Part shown: one piece after another, positions 27,369 through 36,573 of the stretch
Layout: every line of letters begins with the position of its first letter
How positions within the stretch are numbered: position 1 is the first letter of the stretch
Source: an uncultured Bacteroidia bacterium
GTDB taxonomy: Bacteria > Bacteroidota > Bacteroidia > Bacteroidales > UBA932
Assembly: GCA_902778855.1 (NCBI GenBank)
Contig: CACYZM010000013.1
Span: 1-54,341, forward strand
Length of the DNA stretch: 54,341 nucleotides
Reading direction: 5' to 3'
Notes under the pieces: model-generated
Seen by the model: the letters and a program-made list of their open reading frames with translations, nothing else
Database searches by the model: none
What the model was told of the DNA's origin: nothing
Made by a program: the position numbers and the translations under genes

Positions 27369-28922
27369 ATGGAACCGAGAAGAAGAGTCCGTTTTGCCCC
27401 GAGCCCGACCGGCCCGCTCCATATGGGCGGCGTCCGCACGGCGCTTTACAACTACCTGTACGCCAAGCAGGCCGGCGGCGATTTCATTCTCCGCATCGAA
27501 GATACCGACTCCCAGCGTTTCGTGCCGGGCGCCGAGGCCTACATCATCGAGGCGCTCCGCTGGTGCGGCATCTACCCCGACGAGGGCGTGGACGAGGCCG
27601 GAAACGTGGTGGAAGTCGCTTCCGAAAAGCATCCCCACGCACCCTACCGCCAGTCGCAGCGGCGCGGCATCTACCGCAAGTATGCGGAAGAACTCGTGGC
27701 GAAAGGCTATGCCTACTACGCATTCGACACGGCCGAAGAGCTTGCGGCGCTCCGCACCGCGGCCGAAGCCGAAAAGAAAACCTTCACCTATAACTGGGAG
27801 ACGCGCGGATCACTCTGCAATTCGCTGACGCTTCCGGCCGACGAGGTGGCCCGCCGCCTGGCGGAAGAGACGGGCTGGACCATCCGGTTCAAGATTCCCG
27901 AAAACCGCACCGTGGCGATGGACGACCTGATCCGCGGCCACATCGAGGTCAACAGCAACACCCTCGACGACAAGGTGCTGTGGAAACGCGCCGACGAACT
28001 GCCGACCTACCACCTGGCCAACATCGTGGACGACCACCTGATGGAAATCACCGAGGTCATCCGCGGCGAGGAGTGGCTCCCTTCCCTGCCGCTGCACTAT
28101 CTGCTTTACGAGGCGTTCGGCTGGCAGGATTCGCAGCCGCGCTTCGCGCACCTGTCGCTGCTGCTCAAGCCCGACGGAAAGGGCAAGCTCAGCAAGCGCG
28201 ACGGCGACCGGCTCGGGTTCCCGGTGTTCCCGCTTCGCTGGGTCAACGCCGAGGGCGAAGTCTCGCGCGGCTACCGCGAAGACGGCTACTATCCCGAGGC
28301 CTTCGTCAATATGCTGGCCTTCCTGGGCTGGAATCCCGGCACGGAGCAGGAGATCTTTTCGCTGGAAGAGCTTGTGAAAGTCTTCACGCTGGAGCGCGTC
28401 ATCAAATCGGGCGCCCGCTTCAATCCCGACAAGGCGAAGTGGTTCAACCAGGAATATCTCCGGATGCGGCCCACCGAAAAGTTGGTGGCCGAATTCCGGG
28501 CCGCCGAAGGCGAGCGGGTCGCAGCCTTCTCCGACGAATACATCGGCGGCGTGCTCGACCTGATGCGCGAACGCGTCCACTTCCCCACCGAATTCCACGA
28601 CGCGACGGCCTTCTTCTTCGAGGCCCCCGCGGAGTACGATCCGGCGGCCGTGGCCAAGTTCTGGAAAGACGACATCCCCGCGCTGATTCCGCAGGTACGC
28701 GCTGTCATCGCAGGGCTCGATCCCTTCACGAAGGAGCACGTCGGCGAATCGGTCGAAGGGCTCATCCGCGAGAACGGCTGGCCGATGGGCAAGGTGATGA
28801 ACACCCTCCGCCTCTTCCTGGTCGGCAAGAGCATGGGCCCCGGCGTCGCCGAAATGATGGCCCTGATGGGCAAGGACGAAGTCCTGCGCCGCATTGACAG
28901 AGGAATCGCAACCTTATCATAA
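27369..28922 (+). CDS. gltX: Glutamyl-tRNA synthetase
   Basis: 517 aa. Charges tRNA-Glu. HIGH-like motif in FAPSPTGPLHMGG and KMSKS-like motif in GKLSKRDGDRLG. It begins 1 nt after the ftsZ stop, so it is read through from the dcw operon. The frame is long and intact, with a C-terminal anticodon-binding helical domain. Confidence 0.96.
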   Translation: MEPRRRVRFAPSPTGPLHMGGVRTALYNYLYAKQAGGDFILRIEDTDSQRFVPGAEAYIIEALRWCGIYPDEGVDEAGNVVEVASEKHPHAPYRQSQRRGIYRKYAEELVAKGYAYYAFDTAEELAALRTAAEAEKKTFTYNWETRGSLCNSLTLPADEVARRLAEETGWTIRFKIPENRTVAMDDLIRGHIEVNSNTLDDKVLWKRADELPTYHLANIVDDHLMEITEVIRGEEWLPSLPLHYLLYEAFGWQDSQPRFAHLSLLLKPDGKGKLSKRDGDRLGFPVFPLRWVNAEGEVSRGYREDGYYPEAFVNMLAFLGWNPGTEQEIFSLEELVKVFTLERVIKSGARFNPDKAKWFNQEYLRMRPTEKLVAEFRAAEGERVAAFSDEYIGGVLDLMRERVHFPTEFHDATAFFFEAPAEYDPAAVAKFWKDDIPALIPQVRAVIAGLDPFTKEHVGESVEGLIRENGWPMGKVMNTLRLFLVGKSMGPGVAEMMALMGKDEVLRRIDRGIATLS

Positions 28923-28925
28923 ACT

Positions 28926-29357
28926 ATGAAAATCGGATTAGCTTCAGATCACGCTGGCTACGAATACAAACAGCAACTGATCGCCTACCTGCGGCGGAAA
29001 GGGATTTCCGTCGTGGACTACGGAACCCACGGAACGGCGAGCGTCGACTATCCCGACTTCGCCCACGCCCTCGCCGAAGGCGTCGAGTCCGGCGAGGTCG
29101 ACAAGGGAATCGCCCTGTGCGGCACCGGCAACGGCATGGCCATGACCCTCAACCACCACAAGGGCATCCGCGCCGGTCTGGCCTGGAACCGTGACATCGG
29201 CGCCCTGGTCAAGCAGCACAACAACGCCAACGTCCTGGTGATGCCCGCCCGGTTCATCACCCTGACCATGGCCCGGCTCATTGTCAAAACCTGGCTCGAA
29301 ACCGAATTCGAAGGTGGAAGACACCAGCGCCGCATCGACAAAATACCTTGTGCTTGA
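28926..29357 (+). CDS. rpiB: Ribose 5-phosphate isomerase B
   Basis: 143 aa. Interconverts ribose 5-phosphate and ribulose 5-phosphate. KIGLASDHAGYEYK at the N-terminus, VDYPDFA and the phosphate/active-site segment GIALCGTGNGMAMTLN fit the RpiB/LacAB family. It starts 3 nt after gltX. Confidence 0.94.
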   Translation: MKIGLASDHAGYEYKQQLIAYLRRKGISVVDYGTHGTASVDYPDFAHALAEGVESGEVDKGIALCGTGNGMAMTLNHHKGIRAGLAWNRDIGALVKQHNNANVLVMPARFITLTMARLIVKTWLETEFEGGRHQRRIDKIPCA

Positions 29358-29379
29358 CGGCTGCCCCGTCGGGGAAGGC

Positions 29380-30150
29380 ATGCCCGCCTTCTTCGAGGAG
29401 CATCTCTCGCACGACCTGGCGGACTATCCCGACGGGATCGTCCTCCCTTTGGACAAGCCCTACCGCTGGACTTCCGCCGACCTGGTGCGCAAATGCAAAT
29501 TTACCCTGCAGAAACATTTCGGCCTTCGCAAGCTGAAAGTCGGCCATGCCGGCACGCTCGACCCGCTCGCCACGGGATTGCTACTCGTGTGTGTCGGCAA
29601 GGCGACCAAGCTTGCGGAGGCGCTGCAGGCCTCTGAGAAAGAGTATCTGGCGACCGTCGAATTCGGCGCCACCACCGCCTCGTTCGACCTGGAGCAGCCC
29701 ATCGACCAGTTCTTCCCCTACGACCATATTACCGAAGAGGCCGTCCGGGCCGTCCTGCCCCAGTTCATCGGGCCGCAGGACCAGGTCCCGCCCGTCTTCT
29801 CCGCCAAGATCGTGAACGGTCTGCGCGCCTACGAATACGCCCGCAGCGGCGAGCCGCTGGAGCTGCGCACCAACCGCATCGAAATCTACGACATTTCGCT
29901 CGAAAACTTCACGCTCCGCAACGTGATGACCGGCGACGGCTACGTGGTCGACGAAGTCGTCCGCCACGTCCACAACTACCACACCTCCTCGACCAGCGAC
30001 GGCACCCGCCCCGCCGCGCTGCTCCGCATCCGCTGCTCCCGCGGCACCTACATCCGCTCCCTCGCCCGCGACCTGGGCCTCGCCCTGGGCTCCGGCGCCT
30101 ACCTCACCGCCCTGCGCCGCACCGCCAGCGGCGATTTCCGCCTGCCCTGA
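29380..30150 (+). CDS. truB: tRNA pseudouridine(55) synthase
   Basis: 256 aa from ATG 29380. Makes pseudouridine 55 in the T loop of tRNAs. Catalytic Asp61 in GHAGTLDPLATG, LDKPYRWTS near the start, and SRGTYIRSLARDLG near the end. The frame continues upstream into rpiB (GTG 29314 and 29350 possible), but family alignment favours ATG 29380, where IVLPLDKP falls about 20 residues in. Last gene before the terminator. Confidence 0.93.
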   Translation: MPAFFEEHLSHDLADYPDGIVLPLDKPYRWTSADLVRKCKFTLQKHFGLRKLKVGHAGTLDPLATGLLLVCVGKATKLAEALQASEKEYLATVEFGATTASFDLEQPIDQFFPYDHITEEAVRAVLPQFIGPQDQVPPVFSAKIVNGLRAYEYARSGEPLELRTNRIEIYDISLENFTLRNVMTGDGYVVDEVVRHVHNYHTSSTSDGTRPAALLRIRCSRGTYIRSLARDLGLALGSGAYLTALRRTASGDFRLP

Positions 30151-30194
30151 TCATTTCGCTGCAACGGAAACAGCTTATAATCAACTAATTACAT

Positions 30195-30229
30195 AAAGTG
30201 ATCCCCCCGTTTTTCGAGGGGATCATTTT
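30195..30229 (+). terminator. Intrinsic terminator after truB
   Basis: Stem AAAGTGATCCCC / GGGGATCATTTT (30195-30206, 30218-30229, one G-U pair) with a CCGTTTTTCGA loop and T-run. It ends the long rightward run that began at mraZ. Confidence 0.85.
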
Positions 30230-30287
30230 GTGTAAATGCCTGATAGACAGATGCGTACATTGCAGCGATAGTTTTGCTGGTGACCCG

Positions 30288-30319
30288 TTTGCGAATCAAA
30301 CAGAATAGCGGTACCTTTG
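30288..30319 (+). promoter_or_regulatory. Promoter of the PAP2 phosphatase gene
   Basis: -33 TTTG at 30288-30291 and -7 TACCTTTG at 30312-30319 with 20-nt spacing, an ideal Bacteroidota promoter, 19 nt before the ATG. Confidence 0.8.
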
Positions 30320-30338
30320 TAATATAATCATAAAAACC

Positions 30339-31853
30339 ATGAAAAAGCTTCTGGCCATTCTGTCGACAGCCTTGCTCTTCGGGTGTCTCAGCACGACGCT
30401 CCGGGCGCAGGACATTCAACTATATGTGACGGAACACGAACTTCCCAATCTGGTCAAGTGCCTCCCGCCGCCGCCAGACACGATCGGCGAGGCGTTCACG
30501 CACGACATCATGCGCTATATGTGGGGCAAGAACCAGCGGCTCGATCCGGAACGGCTGGCCCAGGCCAAACGCGATGCGATCTGGAGCCTCGATACGGTCC
30601 GCGTCATCTACAGCGAACCTTTCGGCTACGAGATCGATCCGGTGAAGACGCCGGAGATCTACAAACTCTTCGTCAACGGCGTTTCGACCATCGAGCAGAT
30701 CCGCTTCCGGCCCAAAGCCCATTATTTCCGAATGCGGCCGTATGCCCGTTTCCACGAGAGTTCCATCTTCCCGCAGGACGACGAGTGGCTGGCTACCGAG
30801 GGTTCCTACCCTTCCGGTCACACCATCCGCGCCTGGAGCACGGCCCTGGTTCTGGCGGAAGTGAACCCGGCGGCGGCGGAAGCGCTTTTCAGCCGGGCGG
30901 TTGAAAGCGGCGAGAGCCGTGTCATCGCCGGCTGCCACTGGCAGAGCGATGTCGATGCCAGCGCCTCGGCTGCCTGCATCGGCTACGCCTTCCTGCAGGC
31001 CAATCCCGAGTACCGGGCCCAGGCCGAACGCGCCCGCGCGGAATTCAAGCGCATCTCGGGTCTGCCGTCGCTCAAGCCGGAATTCGTCTGCGACTTCGCC
31101 GACTGGACGCCCGAGGCCGAAGAAGTGACGGGCTCCACGCAGGGTTTCACCATGCACGGCGACTATGCCTTCGTTTTGCACGACAAGGGCCGCCTCTGCA
31201 TCTTCGATATGAAAAAACGGAAGATGGTGGCCAACTATCTGATGGAAGGCAATACCTCGCACTGCAACAACGCCTGCTTCGGTGTGGAGAGAGCCACGCG
31301 CCGGTCGCAGTTCCCGCTGCTGTATGTCGCCTCCTGCGGCGGCGAAAACTGCTGCTACGTGACCGACGTCACGCTGAAGGGCAGCCGCATCGTCCAGAAG
31401 ATCTTCTACACCGGGACCGACTATGCCGGCACCATCGACTGGTGCCTCGATGCCGAGAATGGTTTCATCTACACCTATGGTGGGCGCAACGGCGGCTACA
31501 AGCTGCTCAAGAAGTTCCGCCTTCCGCGTCTGGCGGACTCCGACGGAAACGGAGAGGTACACCTGACCGACGCCGACGTGCTCGATGTCACGCGGCTCGA
31601 AAGCGGCATCAACATCTGGCAGGGAAGCATCGTCCGCGGACGCTACGCCTATCTGCCGGACGGCTATGCTCCGCACGAGCTGTTCGTCCACGTGGTGGAT
31701 CTCGATGAAAAGAGAATCGTCCTGAGCAGGAACATCACCGACCTGGTCGACGAACCCGAAGGCATCTGCCTGAAAGACGGTTTCGCCTGGGTCGTCTTCA
31801 ATACCGCTGACGGCCCCCGCCACTCCCGGCTCTGGCGTTTCAGCCTTGAGTAG
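30339..31853 (+). CDS. Secreted PAP2 acid phosphatase with a large C-terminal domain
   Basis: 504 aa. Signal peptide (1-23, ending LRAQ). Residues ~30-245 are a class A nonspecific acid phosphatase: K126-x6-R133P, PSGH at 158-161 and SR(193-194)-x5-H200-x3-D204, all catalytic residues present. Residues ~246-504 are unrelated to PAP2 and made of short beta-like repeats (GFTMHGDYAFVLHDKGRLCI; NGFIYTYGG; GSIVRGRYAYLPDGY; EGICLKDGFAWVVF), suggesting a beta-propeller of the six-bladed Bacteroidota type. Typical members end near 250 aa, so this is a fusion. Probably periplasmic phosphate release; the role of the propeller is unknown. Confidence 0.85.
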   Translation: MKKLLAILSTALLFGCLSTTLRAQDIQLYVTEHELPNLVKCLPPPPDTIGEAFTHDIMRYMWGKNQRLDPERLAQAKRDAIWSLDTVRVIYSEPFGYEIDPVKTPEIYKLFVNGVSTIEQIRFRPKAHYFRMRPYARFHESSIFPQDDEWLATEGSYPSGHTIRAWSTALVLAEVNPAAAEALFSRAVESGESRVIAGCHWQSDVDASASAACIGYAFLQANPEYRAQAERARAEFKRISGLPSLKPEFVCDFADWTPEAEEVTGSTQGFTMHGDYAFVLHDKGRLCIFDMKKRKMVANYLMEGNTSHCNNACFGVERATRRSQFPLLYVASCGGENCCYVTDVTLKGSRIVQKIFYTGTDYAGTIDWCLDAENGFIYTYGGRNGGYKLLKKFRLPRLADSDGNGEVHLTDADVLDVTRLESGINIWQGSIVRGRYAYLPDGYAPHELFVHVVDLDEKRIVLSRNITDLVDEPEGICLKDGFAWVVFNTADGPRHSRLWRFSLE

Positions 31854-31865
31854 CAAACATCTCCG

Positions 31866-32396
31866 TCACTTCCGGCTCCAGCCCAGCAGCCGCATCACGG
31901 CTTCCAGACGGGTCAGACGCCGGTTGAACTCCGCCAGTTCGGCTTCGGACGGCGTTTCTTCCGAAACGCCCTGAAGTTTGTCCCAGGTCCATTTCGCTTT
32001 GAGAATCGTACCGTCGGGCGCCTGAACCATTCCTTCGCCGTGTCGGGAACCGCGTTTCCAGGGGCAAATGGAATACTCCACCTGCAAAGCCCCGGTCGCT
32101 GCATCGGGAATAACATAGCGGGCGATGCCATATCCGTCGGCAAAGGCATTCCGGCCGGATTTGGATTCGGAACCCGAACCCAGATAAAGGAAAGCCCGAT
32201 CCTGCGAATAGATGCAAACGGTTGTATCGTTGATGAGGATACACTCCAGTTTTTCCTTCTGGTACTGTACCGACGGGGTCTGGTTCAGTTGCTTCATCTG
32301 CCATTCGAGATACGAGTGCCTTTGGGCAGAAAGCAGGGAAGGCAGTCCGATCAGCAGAATTGTCAGCAAACAGTATGTCACCGGCGTACGTTTCAT
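31866..32396 (-). CDS. Small secreted protein with a MORN-like segment
   Basis: 176 aa. Signal peptide (to about residue 25, LLSAQ). The middle region has RHGEGMVQAPDGTILKAKW, resembling one MORN unit. The C-terminal helix ELAEFNRRLTRLEAVMRLLG may be a short coiled coil. No confident family. Its start overlaps the stop of the TPR regulator gene as ATGA, so it is the third gene of a leftward operon and probably works with the surface protein and regulator. Confidence 0.7.
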   Translation of the reverse strand: MKRTPVTYCLLTILLIGLPSLLSAQRHSYLEWQMKQLNQTPSVQYQKEKLECILINDTTVCIYSQDRAFLYLGSGSESKSGRNAFADGYGIARYVIPDAATGALQVEYSICPWKRGSRHGEGMVQAPDGTILKAKWTWDKLQGVSEETPSEAELAEFNRRLTRLEAVMRLLGWSRK

Positions 32397-33817
32397 AGCA
32401 GAGTCAGATACTGGTCACGGTGCGGCGAATCCGATGAAAGGATAACCTTCTTGATGCCACTTTTCTTGGTATGGACGGTGGCATCGGAAGCCATTTCCAT
32501 CAGCAGGCGGATGGTCGCGGCATCGAAACCAGCGAAGACATAACTCATAAAACGGAACGTTTCCTCCTGATAAGAAGGAAAATCATCCCGGAAGTGCGCC
32601 ATCACGTCGTCCAGGTCGCGGTTGATCATCGCTTCGAACTGTTTCTGACCCCGCTTGTCGAGCCGGATATCCTTGATCAACTGGCTTAGTTGATAATACA
32701 CGCCCCGTTCCCTGTCGGGAGAATTCTGCACGATTTCGCTGATCCGGCCTACTTTCTGGAAATATGACTGATACAATTTCGCATAGTCGGACCGCAGGCG
32801 CGCCTGCGACAACGAGAGTTCATCGCGCTGGTTCTCCATCGAAGACGCCCAGTCGAGCAGTTCAGCCCGCTCAAATCGAGTCTTCCGGTCACGACGACGG
32901 AATAAAAGAAAGGCCGCCGCCAGCAACAGAAGCAGGATCAGCAGGATCAGGCCGCCGATGACGCCCATCGACCGGTCGCGGGCCCTGATCCGTTCATTCT
33001 CCAGCACATAATAATCACGTTGGGCTCGGACAGCCGACTGGCGAAGCATTCGCAACATACCGCTGCGCTGACGCCGCGCGGCCTGTTCAAGCAGGTCGAA
33101 CGCCGTCCGGTAATCGCCCTGCAAGGCGAGGGTCCGGCTTTTCCAGACCTGATAGGCATGGCTTTCCGCCCACCCCGATGAAACCATCTCCTTGAAAACA
33201 GCCTCGGCGCGCGTCTTTTCACCCGTGGAGGCCAAAGCATACGCATACGCGCCCCAATGATCCGGACTGTCCATCACATCCGTCAGGGCCAGTGCCTCCT
33301 CGAAGAGAGAGACGGCCCGGTCAGGATCGTCAAGATCCTGCACGGACAGCAAGGCTGCATCGGCCAGCATCCGGGGCAAATCCGCCTCGGGCAAGCCGCG
33401 TTCAGCCAGCATAACCGTATATAAGGAATCTGCTGCCGTGAAGTCTTCCAGGCCGACCCGGGCACGGGCCATCCGGTATATCGCTGCACCGGCCAACCTG
33501 GAATCGGACAGGCGTGTGAAAACAGCCCTGGCACTGTCGGCCGAAGCAAGCGCCTCGCTGAAGAAACAGGTATTGGCATAGGCATCCGACAGGGCGAGAA
33601 GGATCCGGCCCAGAAAGGCGTCCTCGTGCATGCGGGCGGCGGCTTCTCCGGCCTGCGTCAGCGAAAGAACGGCCTCGTCGTACCTGCCCTCCGCCATCTG
33701 TTGTTCACCCTGCGCAAACCCTTCCTGCGCAAGGGACGCCCGTGACCCGCCGCTGCCGCAGGAAACCGCAAGCAGCAAGACCATCCATGCCATTATGAAA
33801 GAAAGGCGTGTCTTCAT
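32393..33817 (-). CDS. Membrane-anchored TPR protein with C-terminal HTH-like region
   Basis: 474 aa. Lipoprotein-type signal (LLLAVSCGSGG), periplasmic tetratricopeptide helices over residues ~30-265, a strong membrane helix (VIGGLILLILLLLLAAAFLLF) and a cytoplasmic part with a coiled coil (AELLDWASSMENQRDELSLSQ). The C-terminal block FMSYVFAGFDAATIRLLMEMAS...KKSGIKKVILSS is the truncated LuxR-like helix-turn-helix pattern I know from Bacteroidota TPR regulators. It therefore likely senses something in the periplasm and acts on DNA or a partner. It overlaps both neighbours by 4 nt. Confidence 0.75.
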   Translation of the reverse strand: MKTRLSFIMAWMVLLLAVSCGSGGSRASLAQEGFAQGEQQMAEGRYDEAVLSLTQAGEAAARMHEDAFLGRILLALSDAYANTCFFSEALASADSARAVFTRLSDSRLAGAAIYRMARARVGLEDFTAADSLYTVMLAERGLPEADLPRMLADAALLSVQDLDDPDRAVSLFEEALALTDVMDSPDHWGAYAYALASTGEKTRAEAVFKEMVSSGWAESHAYQVWKSRTLALQGDYRTAFDLLEQAARRQRSGMLRMLRQSAVRAQRDYYVLENERIRARDRSMGVIGGLILLILLLLLAAAFLLFRRRDRKTRFERAELLDWASSMENQRDELSLSQARLRSDYAKLYQSYFQKVGRISEIVQNSPDRERGVYYQLSQLIKDIRLDKRGQKQFEAMINRDLDDVMAHFRDDFPSYQEETFRFMSYVFAGFDAATIRLLMEMASDATVHTKKSGIKKVILSSDSPHRDQYLTLL

Positions 33818-36339
33818 CGGCCGTCGTTCATTAAAATGTTGACAGATACCGGACGGCCTCCGTCGCTGATTCCTTCTAGTACGAAACGCCAGGGCGCCGT
33901 ATGGTCGGAGCTGTAGAACGACACCCGCGCCTGTCCGTTCACGATCCGGAATTCCGGCTCCCAGTGCAGTGTCGGACGCATCGGCTCAAAGCGCTTTTTC
34001 GAGGCGGCACTTTCGTATTTCGGTGCATAGAAGCGGACGGGACGCTGCCAGCCGAGCGGACGCTCCGCCGTGACATTGGCAGCCGAATGCTCGGGATAGC
34101 GCACCGCGATCAGGATGGCCGGCGGCGTATGTCCGGCACCGGTTTCAGCTTGTGCAAAATTGTATTTGGCCGCTCCCATTCCTTCAATATAGACAAACGC
34201 CTGCACATCTGACACCCGCAGGGTACGCAATTCTTCCAGATCGTACGGCACCCCATTTACAAAGACATTGGCGATCCGGTGATTCGCCGATGCGCCGCGC
34301 ATCCGTTCGTCCATCCGCCGGCCCGCATTGTGCTGCAGTTCCGGACAGGTTCCAAAGATATAAGACAACAGGTCGTAGTCAGCATAGGGCTGCAGCATCT
34401 TCTCGTCACGATACTGATTGCGGTTGAACGTATCGTCGGGATAGGGCGACAGACGGAAGGTACGCGAAGCCTCGATGCGTGCAGGCGCCAGGGTATAGAC
34501 CAGTGAGCCGTCGGTCGTGGCATAGCTGCGGCGGACCAGCTCTCCGTATTCGGGCGAATAGCCGGCATACTCCAGATAATGGACCGGTTGGAATGACGCC
34601 GCAAAATAATCGGGATTCAGGATGGGCATATACCATTTCCTGAAAACCTTGCCATTGCCCTGCGCCCCGACGAGGAACTGCGTGCTTTCCGGGAAATCGA
34701 GACCGTTCAATGCGAAATAAGCCGTGGAGTCGAGCTCCGCAATCTGGGTGTATCCTAAACTGGGCGCCGCAAAACAGATTGTCGCGCTCCGGCTCCTGCC
34801 CAGCACGCCGTTCACATAGCCGCTCAGCGACTGCGTGTATTCCTTCCCAAATCGCGGCATGGCGTTCTTGTTCTGGAGGATAGCCGACAGGTCATAGTAG
34901 CGCCAGCCTTGCGAAAGGAGCAGCAGGTCGGCATCGGCGATGCGCTGCGAAAGAGGGCGGCTGGCATCGAAATAGCGCTGAGGCTGTTCCACGAGTCCTT
35001 TCAGCTCGCTGCCCAACAGCATCCAACTTTCCAGGGTATGCGCCGTTTCGCTGTCGGGGGCATATTCCTCATCGGTCACGGCCAGGGAGAAATCACCGCT
35101 GACCGGCCGGCCGGCCGCATCGCTGAGTTTCACGGTCGCCGTCACTTTCTCGCGCCTGCCGGGCTGCGGTCTGTCGAGAGCCACTGAGGCGCGGACCGCT
35201 CCGTCGGGGAAAACGAAGAACGGCCGTTCGGCATAGACCTGCCCGTTCTCGTCAAAAACGGCAGCCACGTGGATGCCGGGGTTCAGTTCCGTATAGTTCA
35301 CCCGCTTCCCTTTCCGACTTTCGGCGTAGTGCGACTGCAGCACGAAACCACTCCGGTCGTAAACCGCAAGATATGTCGAGGAAGGCAGCGTCAGCCCTGC
35401 ATCGGCCACGGAAATCGACACGCCTTTTTCGTCGGGGATCACACGGATGACCACGGCAGCCGTCTCGGGCAGCGGCACGTCGGCCTCGAAGCGGAACTGC
35501 TCGACGGCTGTCTCCGCTACGGCTCTCAGACGCTTCGTTCCGGCAGGAACCATGATTGACACTTTTCCCAGACCCAGGTCGTTGGTCTTGAAAGTAGCCA
35601 GCGTCAGGCCTTCGTTGCCACGGATGGTTCCTTCCACCCGCACGCCCAGGCCATCCTGGTTGACGGCCTTGACACCCAGTACGCTGCGGCGACCGGGCAG
35701 ATAGCGCCCGCTCTCGGGAAGGAACTGCAAGTCGACGGCCGTCTCCTTTTTGCCGGTACGCGCCCCGAGTTCCTTGCGGAACGGATTGCGAATGCCCAGT
35801 TCGTCGTAGGTGCGTTGGTCTGTGTATTCGGCAATCAGCAGGTCCGAAACGAACTCGTCCTTCATCGGATTGCGTATTTCAATGTCTTTTGTATAGAGGT
35901 ATTGCGGGTTGCCGTTAAGCATCCAGTAGCTGTAAGCGCGAAGTGTCGCCACACCGGAGTTCAAGTCTTCAGTCAGCGGCAGGCAGCCCGTGAAAGCCCC
36001 GTCACTTCCGCGTTTGATCTTGACCCGCTGACGCAGCCGGGTCTTCTCCTGGCGGGAAAGCTGGAAAGTCCGTTCCCACTGCGCGGAGAAGAGTTCCACA
36101 TAGAGATAATTGCAGGGCGCATATTCGACCTGCGGGGCAACGTTCTCCAGGTATCCGCGAAACCAAATGGTATCACCAATATTATACACCTCCCGGTCTG
36201 TATGGAGGAATACCTTTTCAGGAGAAAGGAGACGGACGAAACGATCGAAACGCTCATCGGTCCGAGACTGGGCGCCCGTGACACAAGGCAGGGACAGATA
36301 AACAGTCAGCAGGAGCAGAAGGGAATGACGGGGAAACAT
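33814..36339 (-). CDS. MG2-type surface/periplasmic protein with C-terminal plug-like region
   Basis: About 841 aa from ATG 36339 (MFPRHSLLLLL, signal peptide ending TGAQ); the frame is open 24 codons further but that part looks untranslated. The N-terminal part has FLHTDREVYNIGDTIWFRGYL, the macroglobulin MG2-like start of a known Bacteroidota family. Several beta-sandwich repeats follow. Residues ~700-800 (YDLLSYIFGTCPELQ..., VFVNGVPYDLEELRTLRVSDVQAFVYI) resemble a TonB plug domain without a barrel. It overlaps the TPR regulator gene by 4 nt; the trio is probably a sensing or peptide-handling system. Confidence 0.75.
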   Translation of the reverse strand: MFPRHSLLLLLTVYLSLPCVTGAQSRTDERFDRFVRLLSPEKVFLHTDREVYNIGDTIWFRGYLENVAPQVEYAPCNYLYVELFSAQWERTFQLSRQEKTRLRQRVKIKRGSDGAFTGCLPLTEDLNSGVATLRAYSYWMLNGNPQYLYTKDIEIRNPMKDEFVSDLLIAEYTDQRTYDELGIRNPFRKELGARTGKKETAVDLQFLPESGRYLPGRRSVLGVKAVNQDGLGVRVEGTIRGNEGLTLATFKTNDLGLGKVSIMVPAGTKRLRAVAETAVEQFRFEADVPLPETAAVVIRVIPDEKGVSISVADAGLTLPSSTYLAVYDRSGFVLQSHYAESRKGKRVNYTELNPGIHVAAVFDENGQVYAERPFFVFPDGAVRASVALDRPQPGRREKVTATVKLSDAAGRPVSGDFSLAVTDEEYAPDSETAHTLESWMLLGSELKGLVEQPQRYFDASRPLSQRIADADLLLLSQGWRYYDLSAILQNKNAMPRFGKEYTQSLSGYVNGVLGRSRSATICFAAPSLGYTQIAELDSTAYFALNGLDFPESTQFLVGAQGNGKVFRKWYMPILNPDYFAASFQPVHYLEYAGYSPEYGELVRRSYATTDGSLVYTLAPARIEASRTFRLSPYPDDTFNRNQYRDEKMLQPYADYDLLSYIFGTCPELQHNAGRRMDERMRGASANHRIANVFVNGVPYDLEELRTLRVSDVQAFVYIEGMGAAKYNFAQAETGAGHTPPAILIAVRYPEHSAANVTAERPLGWQRPVRFYAPKYESAASKKRFEPMRPTLHWEPEFRIVNGQARVSFYSSDHTAPWRFVLEGISDGGRPVSVNILMNDGR

Positions 36340-36561
36340 ATTCGTTGTATTTTCGGTTTCGATGACAAATTTCGTCCGCAATGACAAATATCGCAAATTT
36401 CCGACAATCAAAAAACTTAAGGCACAAGGAACGCAAGTCGCTGAAAAACAATACGATACGGAGAAGCTTAGATTCGTTTTTCTTAGCTAATAATTAAGTA
36501 GCTCATTATCAAACATTTATGTTGCAACAACAAAGATATGTCAAAAGGGAGTTTTATTCTT

Positions 36562-36569
36562 TATCTTTG
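36562..36569 (+). promoter_or_regulatory. -7 box for the nitroreductase operon
   Basis: TATCTTTG matches TAnnTTTG and ends 4 nt before the ATG, so the mRNA may be leaderless. The AT-rich stretch 36340-36561 holds nothing else I can name; it must also contain the promoter for the leftward operon. Confidence 0.6.
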
Positions 36570-36573
36570 TATT

